Below, piece after piece: positions 7,676 to 15,667 of a DNA stretch of 64,000 nucleotides. Below the pieces are notes generated by a model. The model saw nothing but the letters and a program-made list of their open reading frames with translations, was not told the origin of the DNA and made no database searches. Source of the DNA: Solwaraspora sp. WMMD791 (lineage in GTDB: Bacteria; Actinomycetota; Actinomycetes; Mycobacteriales; Micromonosporaceae); contig NZ_CP120737.1 in the NCBI RefSeq assembly GCF_029581195.1, forward strand, positions 3,077,001 through 3,141,000, in the 5' to 3' direction. Each line of letters begins with the position of its first letter. Positions within the stretch are counted from its first letter, which is position 1. A program made the translations under genes and the position numbers.

Positions 7676-7732
7676 CGGGACGGGCGCACACCCGGGGTAC
7701 TCCGGTCGACCGGTCACCGTGCGCCCGTCCCG
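7676..7732 (+). promoter_or_regulatory. Intercistronic hairpin between binding-protein and permease genes
   Basis: A perfect 14-bp stem pairs 7676-7689 with 7719-7732 (CGGGACGGGCGCAC against its complement). The 29-base loop holds a second perfect 12-bp palindrome, CCGGTCGACCGG, at 7702-7713. It starts 9 bases after the stop of the binding-protein gene and ends just before the RBS of the first permease gene. There is no T-tract, so an mRNA-protecting or partial-termination role is more likely than a full terminator. Confidence 0.65.
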
Positions 7733-7748
7733 CCGTGGAGGGATCCCC

Positions 7749-8762
7749 ATGGCAGTTCCCGAGACCGTCACCGCCGCCGGGCGGGCGACGGCGTCACCCC
7801 CGACCCAGTCACCCCCGACCCAGTCACCCCCGGCCGACCTGGCCCCGACCGGCCGGTCCGCGCGCCGGCCCGGCGGGCGCAAGGCCGTGTACTGGCTCTA
7901 CCTGCTGCCCGGCGTGCTGCTGTTCCTGCTCGTCATCGGCGGTCCGCTCGGCTACACCGGCTACCTCTCGCTGACCAGGTGGTCCGGCGTGGGTGAGCCC
8001 CGGTTCACCGGGCTGACCAACTACCGGAACCTGTTCACCGACGACGTCTTCTGGACCTCGTTCCAGAACACGGTGGCGATGATCATCGCGATGGTGGTGC
8101 TGCCCACCCTGATCGGGCTGGTACTCGCCGCGGTGCTCTTCGACACCATCGGACGCCGGTTCCGTCCCCGCACCGCCGCCGCGTTGCGCGCCGCCTTCTA
8201 CCTGCCGCAGGTGCTCCCGGTCGTGGTGGCCGGCATCATCTGGGGCTGGATCCTGCGCCCCGACGGGGCGCTCAACGGGCTGCTCGACGCGGTCGGGCTC
8301 GGCGCGTTGGGCCACGACTGGCTCGGCGACCCGGACAGCGCACTGCCGGTGGTGATGGCCGTGATGATCTGGGTGCAGCTCGGCTACCCGGTGGTCGTCT
8401 TCATGGCGGCGCTGGAGCGGGTCAACCCGGAGCTGTACGAGGCGGCCGAGATCGACGGCGCCGGCTGGTGGCAGCGGTTCCGGTCGATCACCCTGGCACA
8501 GATCCGCCCGGAGACCTTCGTGGTCGGCCTCACCTGCACCATCGCCGCGATGAAGGTGTTCGGCCCGATCTACGCGCTGACCCGTGGTGGCCCGGAGAAC
8601 GCCACGAACGTGCCGTCCTACTTCGCCTACTACACGTTCTTCAAACGGCTGGAGGTCGGCTATGGCTCGGCGATCTCGATGGTGCTGACCCTGATCATCG
8701 TCCTGATAGCGGTGGGCTTCCTCGTGGCGCAGCACCGCGCCGAACGCCGGGGAGGGCTCTGA
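7749..8762 (+). CDS. ABC sugar transporter permease (MalF-like)
   Basis: 337-aa inner-membrane permease subunit of a carbohydrate ABC importer. Six membrane segments are seen, the first YWLYLLPGVLLFLLVIGG near 45-62. The cytoplasmic EAA loop YEAAEIDGAGWWQRFRSI near residue 230 contacts the ATPase. The N-terminus (1-45) is disordered and carries a 15-base tandem repeat that encodes repeated SPPTQ units. ATG 7749 is preceded by GGAGGG with 6 bases spacing; an earlier in-frame GTG at 7719 lies within the hairpin and is unlikely. The stop overlaps the next gene's ATG (TGATG). No ATPase gene is in the operon; such systems often share an MsiK-type ATPase encoded elsewhere. Confidence 0.92.
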   Translation: MAVPETVTAAGRATASPPTQSPPTQSPPADLAPTGRSARRPGGRKAVYWLYLLPGVLLFLLVIGGPLGYTGYLSLTRWSGVGEPRFTGLTNYRNLFTDDVFWTSFQNTVAMIIAMVVLPTLIGLVLAAVLFDTIGRRFRPRTAAALRAAFYLPQVLPVVVAGIIWGWILRPDGALNGLLDAVGLGALGHDWLGDPDSALPVVMAVMIWVQLGYPVVVFMAALERVNPELYEAAEIDGAGWWQRFRSITLAQIRPETFVVGLTCTIAAMKVFGPIYALTRGGPENATNVPSYFAYYTFFKRLEVGYGSAISMVLTLIIVLIAVGFLVAQHRAERRGGL

Positions 8763-9601
8763 TGGCCGCCGACCGGCACCACCGTGGGGTCAGCCGCTGG
8801 ATCGTGCTCGCCCTGGTCACCGCAGCCGCACTCGTCATGCTGGTGCCGTTCGTGTTCATGCTGCTCAACGCATTCAAGGCACCGGGCGACTACTCCACCA
8901 ACGGGCCGCTGTCCTGGCCGACCGAGTTCTACACCACCGGCCTGCGCACCTACTGGGAGCAGGTCGACTACCCGGTCAAGTTGTGGAACTCGATCCTCAT
9001 CTCCGGCTCGGTCGCGGTCCTCGCCGTACTCGTCTCGCTGCTCAGCGCGTACGCGCTCGGCATCGGCCGGGTCCGTGGCCGGCTCTGGATCGTCGGCGTC
9101 TTCCTGCTGGCCAACATGCTTCCGCAGGAGGCGCTGGTCTACCCCCTCTACCACTTCGCCAAGGAGGCGGGGCTCTACAACACCCGGCTGGCGGTGATCA
9201 TCATCTTCACGGTCATCCAGGCCGCCTTCGGCACCTACCTGCTCGCCTCGGTGCTCGGCACCTTCCCCCGCCAACTGTTGGAGGCCGCCGCGCTCGACGG
9301 CGCCGGCACCTGGCGGATCCTCTGGCGGGTGGTGTTGCCCAACATCCGCTCCACCATCTCGGTACTGCTGGTCTTCTTCTTCATCTGGACCTGGAACGAG
9401 TTTCTCATCCCCCTGGTCATGCTGATCGACAACCAGACCCAGACCGTCCCGGTCGCGCTCGCCTCGTTGCAGGGCGACCGGCTGATGGACGCACCCACCA
9501 CCAACGCCGGAGCGCTGCTGAGCATCCTCCCGGCGATCATCTTCTTCATCGTCTTCCAGCGCACCCTCGCGCGCGGCGTCACGGCAGGAGCCGACAAGTG
9601 A
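8762..9601 (+). CDS. ABC sugar transporter permease (MalG-like)
   Basis: 279-aa partner permease. Six membrane segments, beginning WIVLALVTAAALVMLVPFVF; the conserved EAA loop LLEAAALDGAGTWRILWRV lies near residue 180, followed by VVLPNIRST. ATG 8762 overlaps the previous stop by one base and uses GGAGGG inside the upstream gene, so translation is coupled. The stop (9599-9601) overlaps the GTG of the GH31 gene. Together with the preceding permease it forms the membrane channel for the binding protein encoded at 6372. Confidence 0.92.
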   Translation: MAADRHHRGVSRWIVLALVTAAALVMLVPFVFMLLNAFKAPGDYSTNGPLSWPTEFYTTGLRTYWEQVDYPVKLWNSILISGSVAVLAVLVSLLSAYALGIGRVRGRLWIVGVFLLANMLPQEALVYPLYHFAKEAGLYNTRLAVIIIFTVIQAAFGTYLLASVLGTFPRQLLEAAALDGAGTWRILWRVVLPNIRSTISVLLVFFFIWTWNEFLIPLVMLIDNQTQTVPVALASLQGDRLMDAPTTNAGALLSILPAIIFFIVFQRTLARGVTAGADK

Positions 9602-11835
9602 AGTTCACCGACGGGTACTGGCAGTTGCGTCCCGGGGTCAGCGTGCTGCGCCCCGGCACGGTGGAGTCGGTGGAGGTGGAACCGGACGGACGCGCGCTGA
9701 CCGTCTTCGCGCCGATCGGGAAGATCACCGGCCGCGGGGACACCCTCAACCGCCCGGTGATCACCGTACGGTTCTTCTCCCCCGCCCCCGGCGTGGCCGG
9801 GGTGACCATCGGACACCACTCCGGCGGCCTGCCCAAACAGCCCCGGTTCGCGATCGCCGACCGCACCGACCACCCGGTGCAGGTGACCGTCACCGGGCTC
9901 AGCGCGCGGCTGATCACCGGCGAGTTGACCGTCCGGGTGGCGCTGACCGGACCGTGGCGGGTCGACTTCCTGCGGGGTGACCGGCTGGTCACCTCCTCCT
10001 CCGAACGCAGCATCGGCGTGGTGACCGACGCCGAGGGGCACACCTACGTGCACGAACGGCTGGCCCTGGGCGTCGGCGAGACCATCTACGGACTGGGCGA
10101 ACGGTTCGGGGCGTACGTCAAGAACGGCCAGACCGTCGACATCTGGAACGCCGACGGCGGCACCGCCAGCGAGCAGGCGTACAAGAACGTGCCCTTCTAT
10201 CTCAGCGGCGCCGGCTACGGGGTGTTCGTGGACCACCCCGAGCACGTGTCGTTCGAGGTGGGCTCGGAGGTGGTCTCACAGACCCAGTTCAGCGTGCCGG
10301 GCCAGTCGCTCACCTACTACCTGTTCGACGGGCCCACCCCCAAGGACGTGCTGCGCCGGTACACCGCGCTGACCGGCCGGCCGGCCCGGGTGCCGGCCTG
10401 GTCGTACGGGCTCTGGCTCTCCACCTCGTTCACCACCTCGTACGACGAGAAGACGGTCACCGAGTTCATCGACGGGATGGCCGAACGGGACCTGCCGCTG
10501 TCGGTGTTCCACTTCGACTGCTTCTGGATGCGGCAGTTCCACTGGGTCGACTTCATCTGGGACCCGGCGACCTTCCCGGACCCCGAGGGGATGCTGCGCC
10601 GGCTGCACGAGCGTGGCCTGAAGGTCTGCGTCTGGATCAACCCGTACATCGCCCAGCGGTCGTACCTGTTCGAGGAGGGACGGCAGGCCGACTACCTGGT
10701 CCGCAACCCGGACGGTTCCATCTGGCAGTGGGACAAGTGGCAGGCCGGGATGGCGCTCGTCGACTTCACCAACCCTGCGGCGGTGCAGTGGTACGCGGGC
10801 AAGCTGAAGGTCCTGCTCGACATGGGAGTGGACTGTTTCAAGACCGACTTCGGCGAGCGCATCCCGACCGACGTCGTCTGGCACGACGGATCCGACCCGC
10901 AACGGATGCACAACTACTACTCGTACCTCTACAACAAGGCCGTCTTCGAGCTGCTGGAGGCCGAGCGCGGACCGGGCGAGGCGGTGCTCTTCGCCCGGTC
11001 CGCGACCGCCGGAGGCCAGCAGTTCCCGGTGCACTGGGGCGGCGACTGCGAGTCCACCTTCGTGGCGATGGCCGAGTCGCTGCGCGGCGGCCTGTCCCTG
11101 GCCGCGTCCGGCTTCGGCTACTGGAGCCACGACATCGGCGGCTTCGAGGGCACGCCGGACCCGGCCGTCTTCAAGCGCTGGATCGCCTTCGGGATGCTCT
11201 CCTCGCACTCACGGCTGCACGGCTCCGGCTCGTACCGGGTGCCGTGGGCGTACGACGACGAGGCGGTCGACGTGCTGCGCCGCTTCACCCGGCTCAAGCT
11301 GAGCCTCATCCCGTACCTGGCGGCGGCGGCCGAGGAGGCCCACCGCGACGGCGTACCGGTGATGCGGCCGATGATCGTGGAGTTCCCGGACGACCCGGCC
11401 ACCGCGTACCTCGACCGGCAGTACATGCTCGGCCCGGACCTGCTCGTCGCCCCGGTGATGAGCGCGGACGGACAGGTCACCTACTACCTGCCCGCCGGCA
11501 CCTGGACCCATCTGATGACCGGTGCCCAGGTCACCGGCCCAGGGTGGATCACCGAGAAGCACGGGTTCGACAGCGTACCCGTGCTGGCCCGGCCCGGCGC
11601 GGTCATCCCGTTCGGGACGGTCACCGACCGACCCGACTACCCCTGGGCCGACGGCGTGACGCTGCGGCTGTACGCACCGGTGCCGGGCCAGCGGACCCGG
11701 GTACGGGTGCCAGCACCCGACGGTGGCCCCGGCGCGGAGTTCGAGGTGTGCTACCAGGACGCAACGGCCACCGTGGACCTGGTCGCGGGTGAATCGTCGG
11801 GCTACCACTGCGAGGTGGTGCGGGCGGCGAGGTGA
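9598..11835 (+). CDS. GH31 alpha-xylosidase (YicI-like)
   Basis: 745-aa cytoplasmic glycoside hydrolase family 31 enzyme expected to release alpha-linked xylose from non-reducing ends, for example isoprimeverose from xyloglucan. The catalytic nucleophile is Asp417 in KTDFGERIP and the acid/base is Asp483 in WGGDCEST; these align with Asp416 and Asp482 of E. coli YicI, and the KTDFGERIPTDV block is specific to alpha-xylosidases rather than alpha-glucosidases. N-terminal beta-sandwich about 1-260, TIM barrel 270-600, C-terminal beta domains after that. No signal peptide, so hydrolysis follows uptake. GTG 9598 overlaps the permease stop (GTGA). Last gene of the operon; it converges on the permease gene with only 6 bases between. 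Confidence 0.93.
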   Translation: MKFTDGYWQLRPGVSVLRPGTVESVEVEPDGRALTVFAPIGKITGRGDTLNRPVITVRFFSPAPGVAGVTIGHHSGGLPKQPRFAIADRTDHPVQVTVTGLSARLITGELTVRVALTGPWRVDFLRGDRLVTSSSERSIGVVTDAEGHTYVHERLALGVGETIYGLGERFGAYVKNGQTVDIWNADGGTASEQAYKNVPFYLSGAGYGVFVDHPEHVSFEVGSEVVSQTQFSVPGQSLTYYLFDGPTPKDVLRRYTALTGRPARVPAWSYGLWLSTSFTTSYDEKTVTEFIDGMAERDLPLSVFHFDCFWMRQFHWVDFIWDPATFPDPEGMLRRLHERGLKVCVWINPYIAQRSYLFEEGRQADYLVRNPDGSIWQWDKWQAGMALVDFTNPAAVQWYAGKLKVLLDMGVDCFKTDFGERIPTDVVWHDGSDPQRMHNYYSYLYNKAVFELLEAERGPGEAVLFARSATAGGQQFPVHWGGDCESTFVAMAESLRGGLSLAASGFGYWSHDIGGFEGTPDPAVFKRWIAFGMLSSHSRLHGSGSYRVPWAYDDEAVDVLRRFTRLKLSLIPYLAAAAEEAHRDGVPVMRPMIVEFPDDPATAYLDRQYMLGPDLLVAPVMSADGQVTYYLPAGTWTHLMTGAQVTGPGWITEKHGFDSVPVLARPGAVIPFGTVTDRPDYPWADGVTLRLYAPVPGQRTRVRVPAPDGGPGAEFEVCYQDATATVDLVAGESSGYHCEVVRAAR

Positions 11836-11841
11836 CCGGGC

Positions 11842-14367
11842 TCAGTCCGGGACGCCGATGGCGGCGACCGGGCTGACCCGGGCGGCCCGGCGGGCCGGCG
11901 CCAACCCGGCCATCGCGGTGATGGCGCCCAGGGCCGCGACGATCACCAGCAGCTGGCCCGCCGGCAACACCAGTGGTGTGCCCAACTGCAATGCCTCGAT
12001 CGCCAGCCAGGCCAGCGGTACGCCCAGGGCCAGGCCGAGCACCGCACCGACGATCCCGTACATGCCGGATTCCAGCAGGATCATCGCCCGTAGCCGGGGT
12101 CGGCTGAGGCCGAGCGCCCGCAGCAGGCCGACCTCCTGGGTGCGTTCCAGCACCGACAACGCGGTGGTGGTGCCGACCCCGACGACCGCTATCGCCACGG
12201 TCAGGGCGAGCAGTCCGAGCGCGATCAGGAACAGCGACGACATCTCCGACTCGACGGTCTCCCGGTAATCCGCCAGCACGCCCACGTCGGCGCCGTTGGC
12301 GACCGCGAGCTGCCGTACGGCGGCCACTGTCGCGCCGTGGTCGCCGCCGACGAAGTCGGCCAGCACCCCGGTCTCGGTGGGGTCGGTGCCACCGAGCAGA
12401 GCCAGGTCGCCCGAGGTCAGCACCACATCGGTGTCCAGCGGTGCGCGGCCGCCGAGCACCGCCGTGACGGTGACGCTCACCTGCCCTGCGTCACCGGTCA
12501 GGGTGATCTGGTCGCCGACGTCGGCCGCCAGATCCTGGGCCAGGTTCTGCGCGAGCACCGCCTGCCCCGGCCCGACGTTGGTCAACGTGCCGTCGTCGAC
12601 GACCAGCGCCGCCATCCGGGGCAGCGCGTCGAGGTCGATGGTGACAGCCGTGTACGACAACTGGTCGGTGTTGAACGAGAGCAGCTCCACCGGGGTGACG
12701 TGGCGGAGTTCCTCCATCGCCCGCAACTGGTCGACGACCGCCGGGGTGAGCGGCTGGTCCCGGCCGACCACCATCAGGTCGGCCGGGGCGCGGGCGGCCA
12801 TCGTCTGGTCGGTGAAGGCGCGCAGGCTGGCGGCGCCAACCGCCGCGCCACCGACGAGGGCCACCCCCAGGGCGACCACCACCGAGACTGCGGCGGCCCG
12901 GCGCGGCACTCCGCCGACCGTGCTCACCGCAAGGGTGCCGACCGGCCGGAGCTTGCGCAGCGGCCAACCGACGACTGCCAGCACCGGCCGGATCAGCAGC
13001 GGTCCGAGTGCGACGAGCGCACCGAACGCGAAGGCGCCGATCCCGACGATGCCCAGCAGCGTCCCTGCCGAATCCGGTGCCTCCGGTGCCGAGACGCGGG
13101 AGATGGTCAGCGCGACCGTGGCGCCCGACGCGGCGGCCAGCAGCAGCCCGACGAGCAGGCGCCCGGCGCTGATTCCCGACTCGGCGGTCACCGTGCCGGC
13201 GCTGCGCAACGCCTGCAGCGGCGGGACGTTCGCAGCGGCCAACGCCGGCACCAGTCCCGCGCCGGCGGTCAACACGACCGCCCCGACGATGACCGCCACC
13301 AGTGCCCCGACCGGCACCTCGGGCAGGGAGACCTGCTGCCCGGCGGCGGCGGCGAGCGCCGGTGCGGCCAGCCCGGCGCCGACCGCGAGCAGCACCCCGA
13401 CGGTGCCGGCGAACAGGCCGACCAGCGCACCTTCGATGGTCAACGCCACGACGAGTTGCCGGCGGTGGGCGCCGATCAGGCGCAGCAACGCCAGCTGGCC
13501 CATCCGCTGGGCGAACACGATGCGGAACGTCGACGAGGCGACCAGCAGGGCGGCGACCACGGCGACGGCCAGGAACATCGCGGCGAGCGCGAAGACCTGG
13601 TCGAAGCGGGCCACGGCGTCCTGCGCCTCGGCCAGCCGTTTCGATTCGCCGGGCGCCGCGCTGGGGTACAGCTGCGGGTCGACCCGGTCGAGGTAGTTGA
13701 GGATCTCGTCCGAGAGCCCGCCGACGTCGGTCCCCGGCGCGGCGGCGACGTCGATCCGACCCCAGCCGACCGGGGTCGTCGTCACTGTCGCGAGCAGCGT
13801 GTCCGGCGTGTACGCCCGCTCCCAGTTGGCGTCCGGGCCGTCGACGACGCCGGTCACCGTCGCCGTCACCGGTGCGGCGGTCGGATCGCCGCCGTACAGC
13901 CGAAGGGTGGTGCCGGGTGTGACGCCGAGCCGTTCGACGGCGCGCTGGTTGACCGCGATCTCGCCGCCCGCTGTCGGATACCGTCCGGTGAGCAGCGTGG
14001 TCCGCGCCAGCGGTCCGGCACCGGGGTCGGTGACCAGCAGGATCGACGTGCCGGCCGACGGGTCGCCCACAGCGAGCTGGACCTCGTCGCGACCGACGGC
14101 CTGGCTGACGCCCGGGAACGCGGCGATCGCGGCACGCTGCTCGTCAGCGATCAGTGTGCCGTTCACGGTGACCACCAGGCTGGCGCCTGGTGGGGTGTCG
14201 CTGAAGGTGTCCAGCGTGGTGCGGGCGACGATCTCGTACGCGAGCACCCCGCCGGCCACCACGAACGCGGCGACCAGCACCGACAGGCCGGTGAGCAGCA
14301 GGCGGCCGGGTCGGGTCAGGATGCCGCGCAGCTGGGTACGCGGCACGGCGGTGTTGATGACACTCAT
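11842..14367 (-). CDS. FtsX-type ABC permease without adjacent ATPase
   Basis: 841-aa membrane protein with two FtsX (MacB/LolC-like) permease units. A first membrane helix at about 22-46 is followed by an extracellular domain to about 260, a group of helices between 260 and 515, a second extracellular domain (about 515-710), and three C-terminal helices (LFLIALGLLALTVAIAVVG, then the GMYGIVGAVLGLALGVPLAW region). Such proteins usually pair with a LolD/MacB-type ATPase and act in antimicrobial-peptide resistance, lipoprotein export or envelope sensing. No ATPase gene is found beside it. ATG 14367 lies 2 bases after the stop of the one-pass membrane protein, so the two are coupled. A kinase/regulator pair lies upstream on the same strand. 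Confidence 0.85.
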   Translation of the reverse strand: MSVINTAVPRTQLRGILTRPGRLLLTGLSVLVAAFVVAGGVLAYEIVARTTLDTFSDTPPGASLVVTVNGTLIADEQRAAIAAFPGVSQAVGRDEVQLAVGDPSAGTSILLVTDPGAGPLARTTLLTGRYPTAGGEIAVNQRAVERLGVTPGTTLRLYGGDPTAAPVTATVTGVVDGPDANWERAYTPDTLLATVTTTPVGWGRIDVAAAPGTDVGGLSDEILNYLDRVDPQLYPSAAPGESKRLAEAQDAVARFDQVFALAAMFLAVAVVAALLVASSTFRIVFAQRMGQLALLRLIGAHRRQLVVALTIEGALVGLFAGTVGVLLAVGAGLAAPALAAAAGQQVSLPEVPVGALVAVIVGAVVLTAGAGLVPALAAANVPPLQALRSAGTVTAESGISAGRLLVGLLLAAASGATVALTISRVSAPEAPDSAGTLLGIVGIGAFAFGALVALGPLLIRPVLAVVGWPLRKLRPVGTLAVSTVGGVPRRAAAVSVVVALGVALVGGAAVGAASLRAFTDQTMAARAPADLMVVGRDQPLTPAVVDQLRAMEELRHVTPVELLSFNTDQLSYTAVTIDLDALPRMAALVVDDGTLTNVGPGQAVLAQNLAQDLAADVGDQITLTGDAGQVSVTVTAVLGGRAPLDTDVVLTSGDLALLGGTDPTETGVLADFVGGDHGATVAAVRQLAVANGADVGVLADYRETVESEMSSLFLIALGLLALTVAIAVVGVGTTTALSVLERTQEVGLLRALGLSRPRLRAMILLESGMYGIVGAVLGLALGVPLAWLAIEALQLGTPLVLPAGQLLVIVAALGAITAMAGLAPARRAARVSPVAAIGVPD

Positions 14368-14369
14368 CT

Positions 14370-14807
14370 TCAGAATGCCAGGTCAGGGAAGGTCAGCTCG
14401 ACGCCGCTGCTCGCGCAGTGGCCCTCGGCGTTACTGCGCGCCTGGCTGATCTGCTCCGTGGTCGGACGCTCGCCCGCGCCGGTCGCCTTGACCCGGGACC
14501 AGTGGATGAAGCGGCCGACCTCAGTGCTGATCCCCTGATCGACGAACTGGGCGTAGCGAATCTTGCGCAGGTCTTGTTCCCACTGCTCGGCCTCGGCCGG
14601 TTCGCTCGGTGGGTTCTTCGTCTGGTCGAGCAACTGTTGGGCGAGCCGGCAGTCGGCGGCTGACGCCTGAGTCGGCCCGAACTGCTGCTGCCACAGGTAG
14701 TTGACGCCGAACGCGACAGCGGCCAGCACCGCGACGGTCACCACGCCGAGGAGGATCAGTCGCAGCGCGGCGGGGCGGCGGGTGCCGGTGTCGAACTGGG
14801 TGGTCAT
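14370..14807 (-). CDS. One-pass membrane protein with cysteine-paired outer domain, unknown
   Basis: 145-aa protein of no family known to me. Residues 1-18 are cytoplasmic, 18-40 a membrane helix (LILLGVVTVAVLAAVAFGV), and the rest is extracellular and helical, with two Cys (in AADCRLAQ and EGHCASSG) able to form a disulfide. ATG 14807 has GGAAGG six bases upstream. It stands where the ATPase gene would be expected, directly before the FtsX-type permease gene and 2 bases from it. An accessory or sensory subunit of that permease is the simplest reading, but this is inference. Confidence 0.65.
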   Translation of the reverse strand: MTTQFDTGTRRPAALRLILLGVVTVAVLAAVAFGVNYLWQQQFGPTQASAADCRLAQQLLDQTKNPPSEPAEAEQWEQDLRKIRYAQFVDQGISTEVGRFIHWSRVKATGAGERPTTEQISQARSNAEGHCASSGVELTFPDLAF

Positions 14808-14971
14808 CAGATGCCTTCCGATCGTCGGGGTTCGCAACGATGACCATCGTCGGCCGGCGGGGGTGTCGGGCGCGTCGGCGCACGATCGGATCTGCGGGCC
14901 GGACCGGGTACGACCGTGGTCGTACGTCCCGTCCGATACCGGTCGCAACGCCCCAGGTCAGGGGAAGGGAC

Positions 14972-15012
14972 GGACAGGTCACGGCCCGGAGTCCGGACAG
15001 GTCACGGCCCGG
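14972..15012. repeat. Two 18-base direct repeats, period 23
   Basis: GGACAGGTCACGGCCCGG occurs at 14972-14989 and again at 14995-15012. The second copy covers the last codons and stop of the response-regulator gene, the first lies in the intergenic region before the one-pass membrane protein. It could be a slipped duplication or paired binding sites. Confidence 0.75.
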
Positions 15013-15667
15013 GACGGACCAGACCGATCCGGTACGCGAAGACGACGGCCTGCACCCGGTCCCGCAGGTCCAGTTTGGTGAGGATCCGCCCAAGGTGGGT
15101 CTTGACGGTCGCCTCGGCGACGTACAGCTGGCTGGCGATCTCGGTGTTGGACAGGCCGGCCGCGACCAGGGCGAGCACCTCACGTTCCCGGGCGGTCAGC
15201 GCGGCGAGCCGGTCGTCGGCGGCCGGCTCCGGGGTGAGGTGCCCGGCGAAGCGGTCCAGCAGCCGACGGGTCACCCGGGGTGCGACGACCGACTCGCCGC
15301 TGGCCACCACCCGGATCGCGGCCAGCAGTTCGGCGGGTCGCACGTTCTTGAGCAGGAAGCCGCTCGCGCCCGCCTGCAGCGCGGCGAACGCGTCCTCGTC
15401 GGTGTCGAACGTCGTCAACGCCAGGACCTTCGGCGCGTCGGCGCGGTCCTGGGCCCGGAGCCGGCGGGTGGCTTCGACACCGTCCATCACCGGCATCCGG
15501 ATGTCCATCACCACCACGTCGGCCTCGGTGGTTGCCAACGCGGCGAGCGCGGCGGCACCGTCGGCGGCCTCACCGACGACGGCCATGTCGGGCTGGGCGG
15601 CCAGCACCATCGCGAACCCGGCGCGGACCAGCTCCTGGTCGTCGACGAGGAAGACTCTGATCGTCAC
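15002..15667 (-). CDS. NarL/FixJ-type response regulator
   Basis: 221-aa two-component response regulator. The receiver domain (1-120) has acidic pocket residues Asp9-Asp10, phospho-acceptor Asp55 (VVVMDIRMP) and the switch Thr in VLALTTFD. A LuxR-type helix-turn-helix follows (LTAREREVLALVAAGLSN, EIASQLYVAEATVKTH), DNA-binding as a dimer. The GTG start at 15667 overlaps the stop of the kinase gene by 4 bases (GTGA), so the pair is translationally coupled. Likely targets are the membrane-protein genes immediately downstream; the paired 18-base repeats at 14972-15012 are candidate sites. Confidence 0.93.
   Translation of the reverse strand: MTIRVFLVDDQELVRAGFAMVLAAQPDMAVVGEAADGAAALAALATTEADVVVMDIRMPVMDGVEATRRLRAQDRADAPKVLALTTFDTDEDAFAALQAGASGFLLKNVRPAELLAAIRVVASGESVVAPRVTRRLLDRFAGHLTPEPAADDRLAALTAREREVLALVAAGLSNTEIASQLYVAEATVKTHLGRILTKLDLRDRVQAVVFAYRIGLVRPGP

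Noticed and set aside
14972-15012. CRISPR array
   Set aside because: Only two short direct repeats with a 5-base gap; no spacers of uniform length and no cas genes anywhere in the window.
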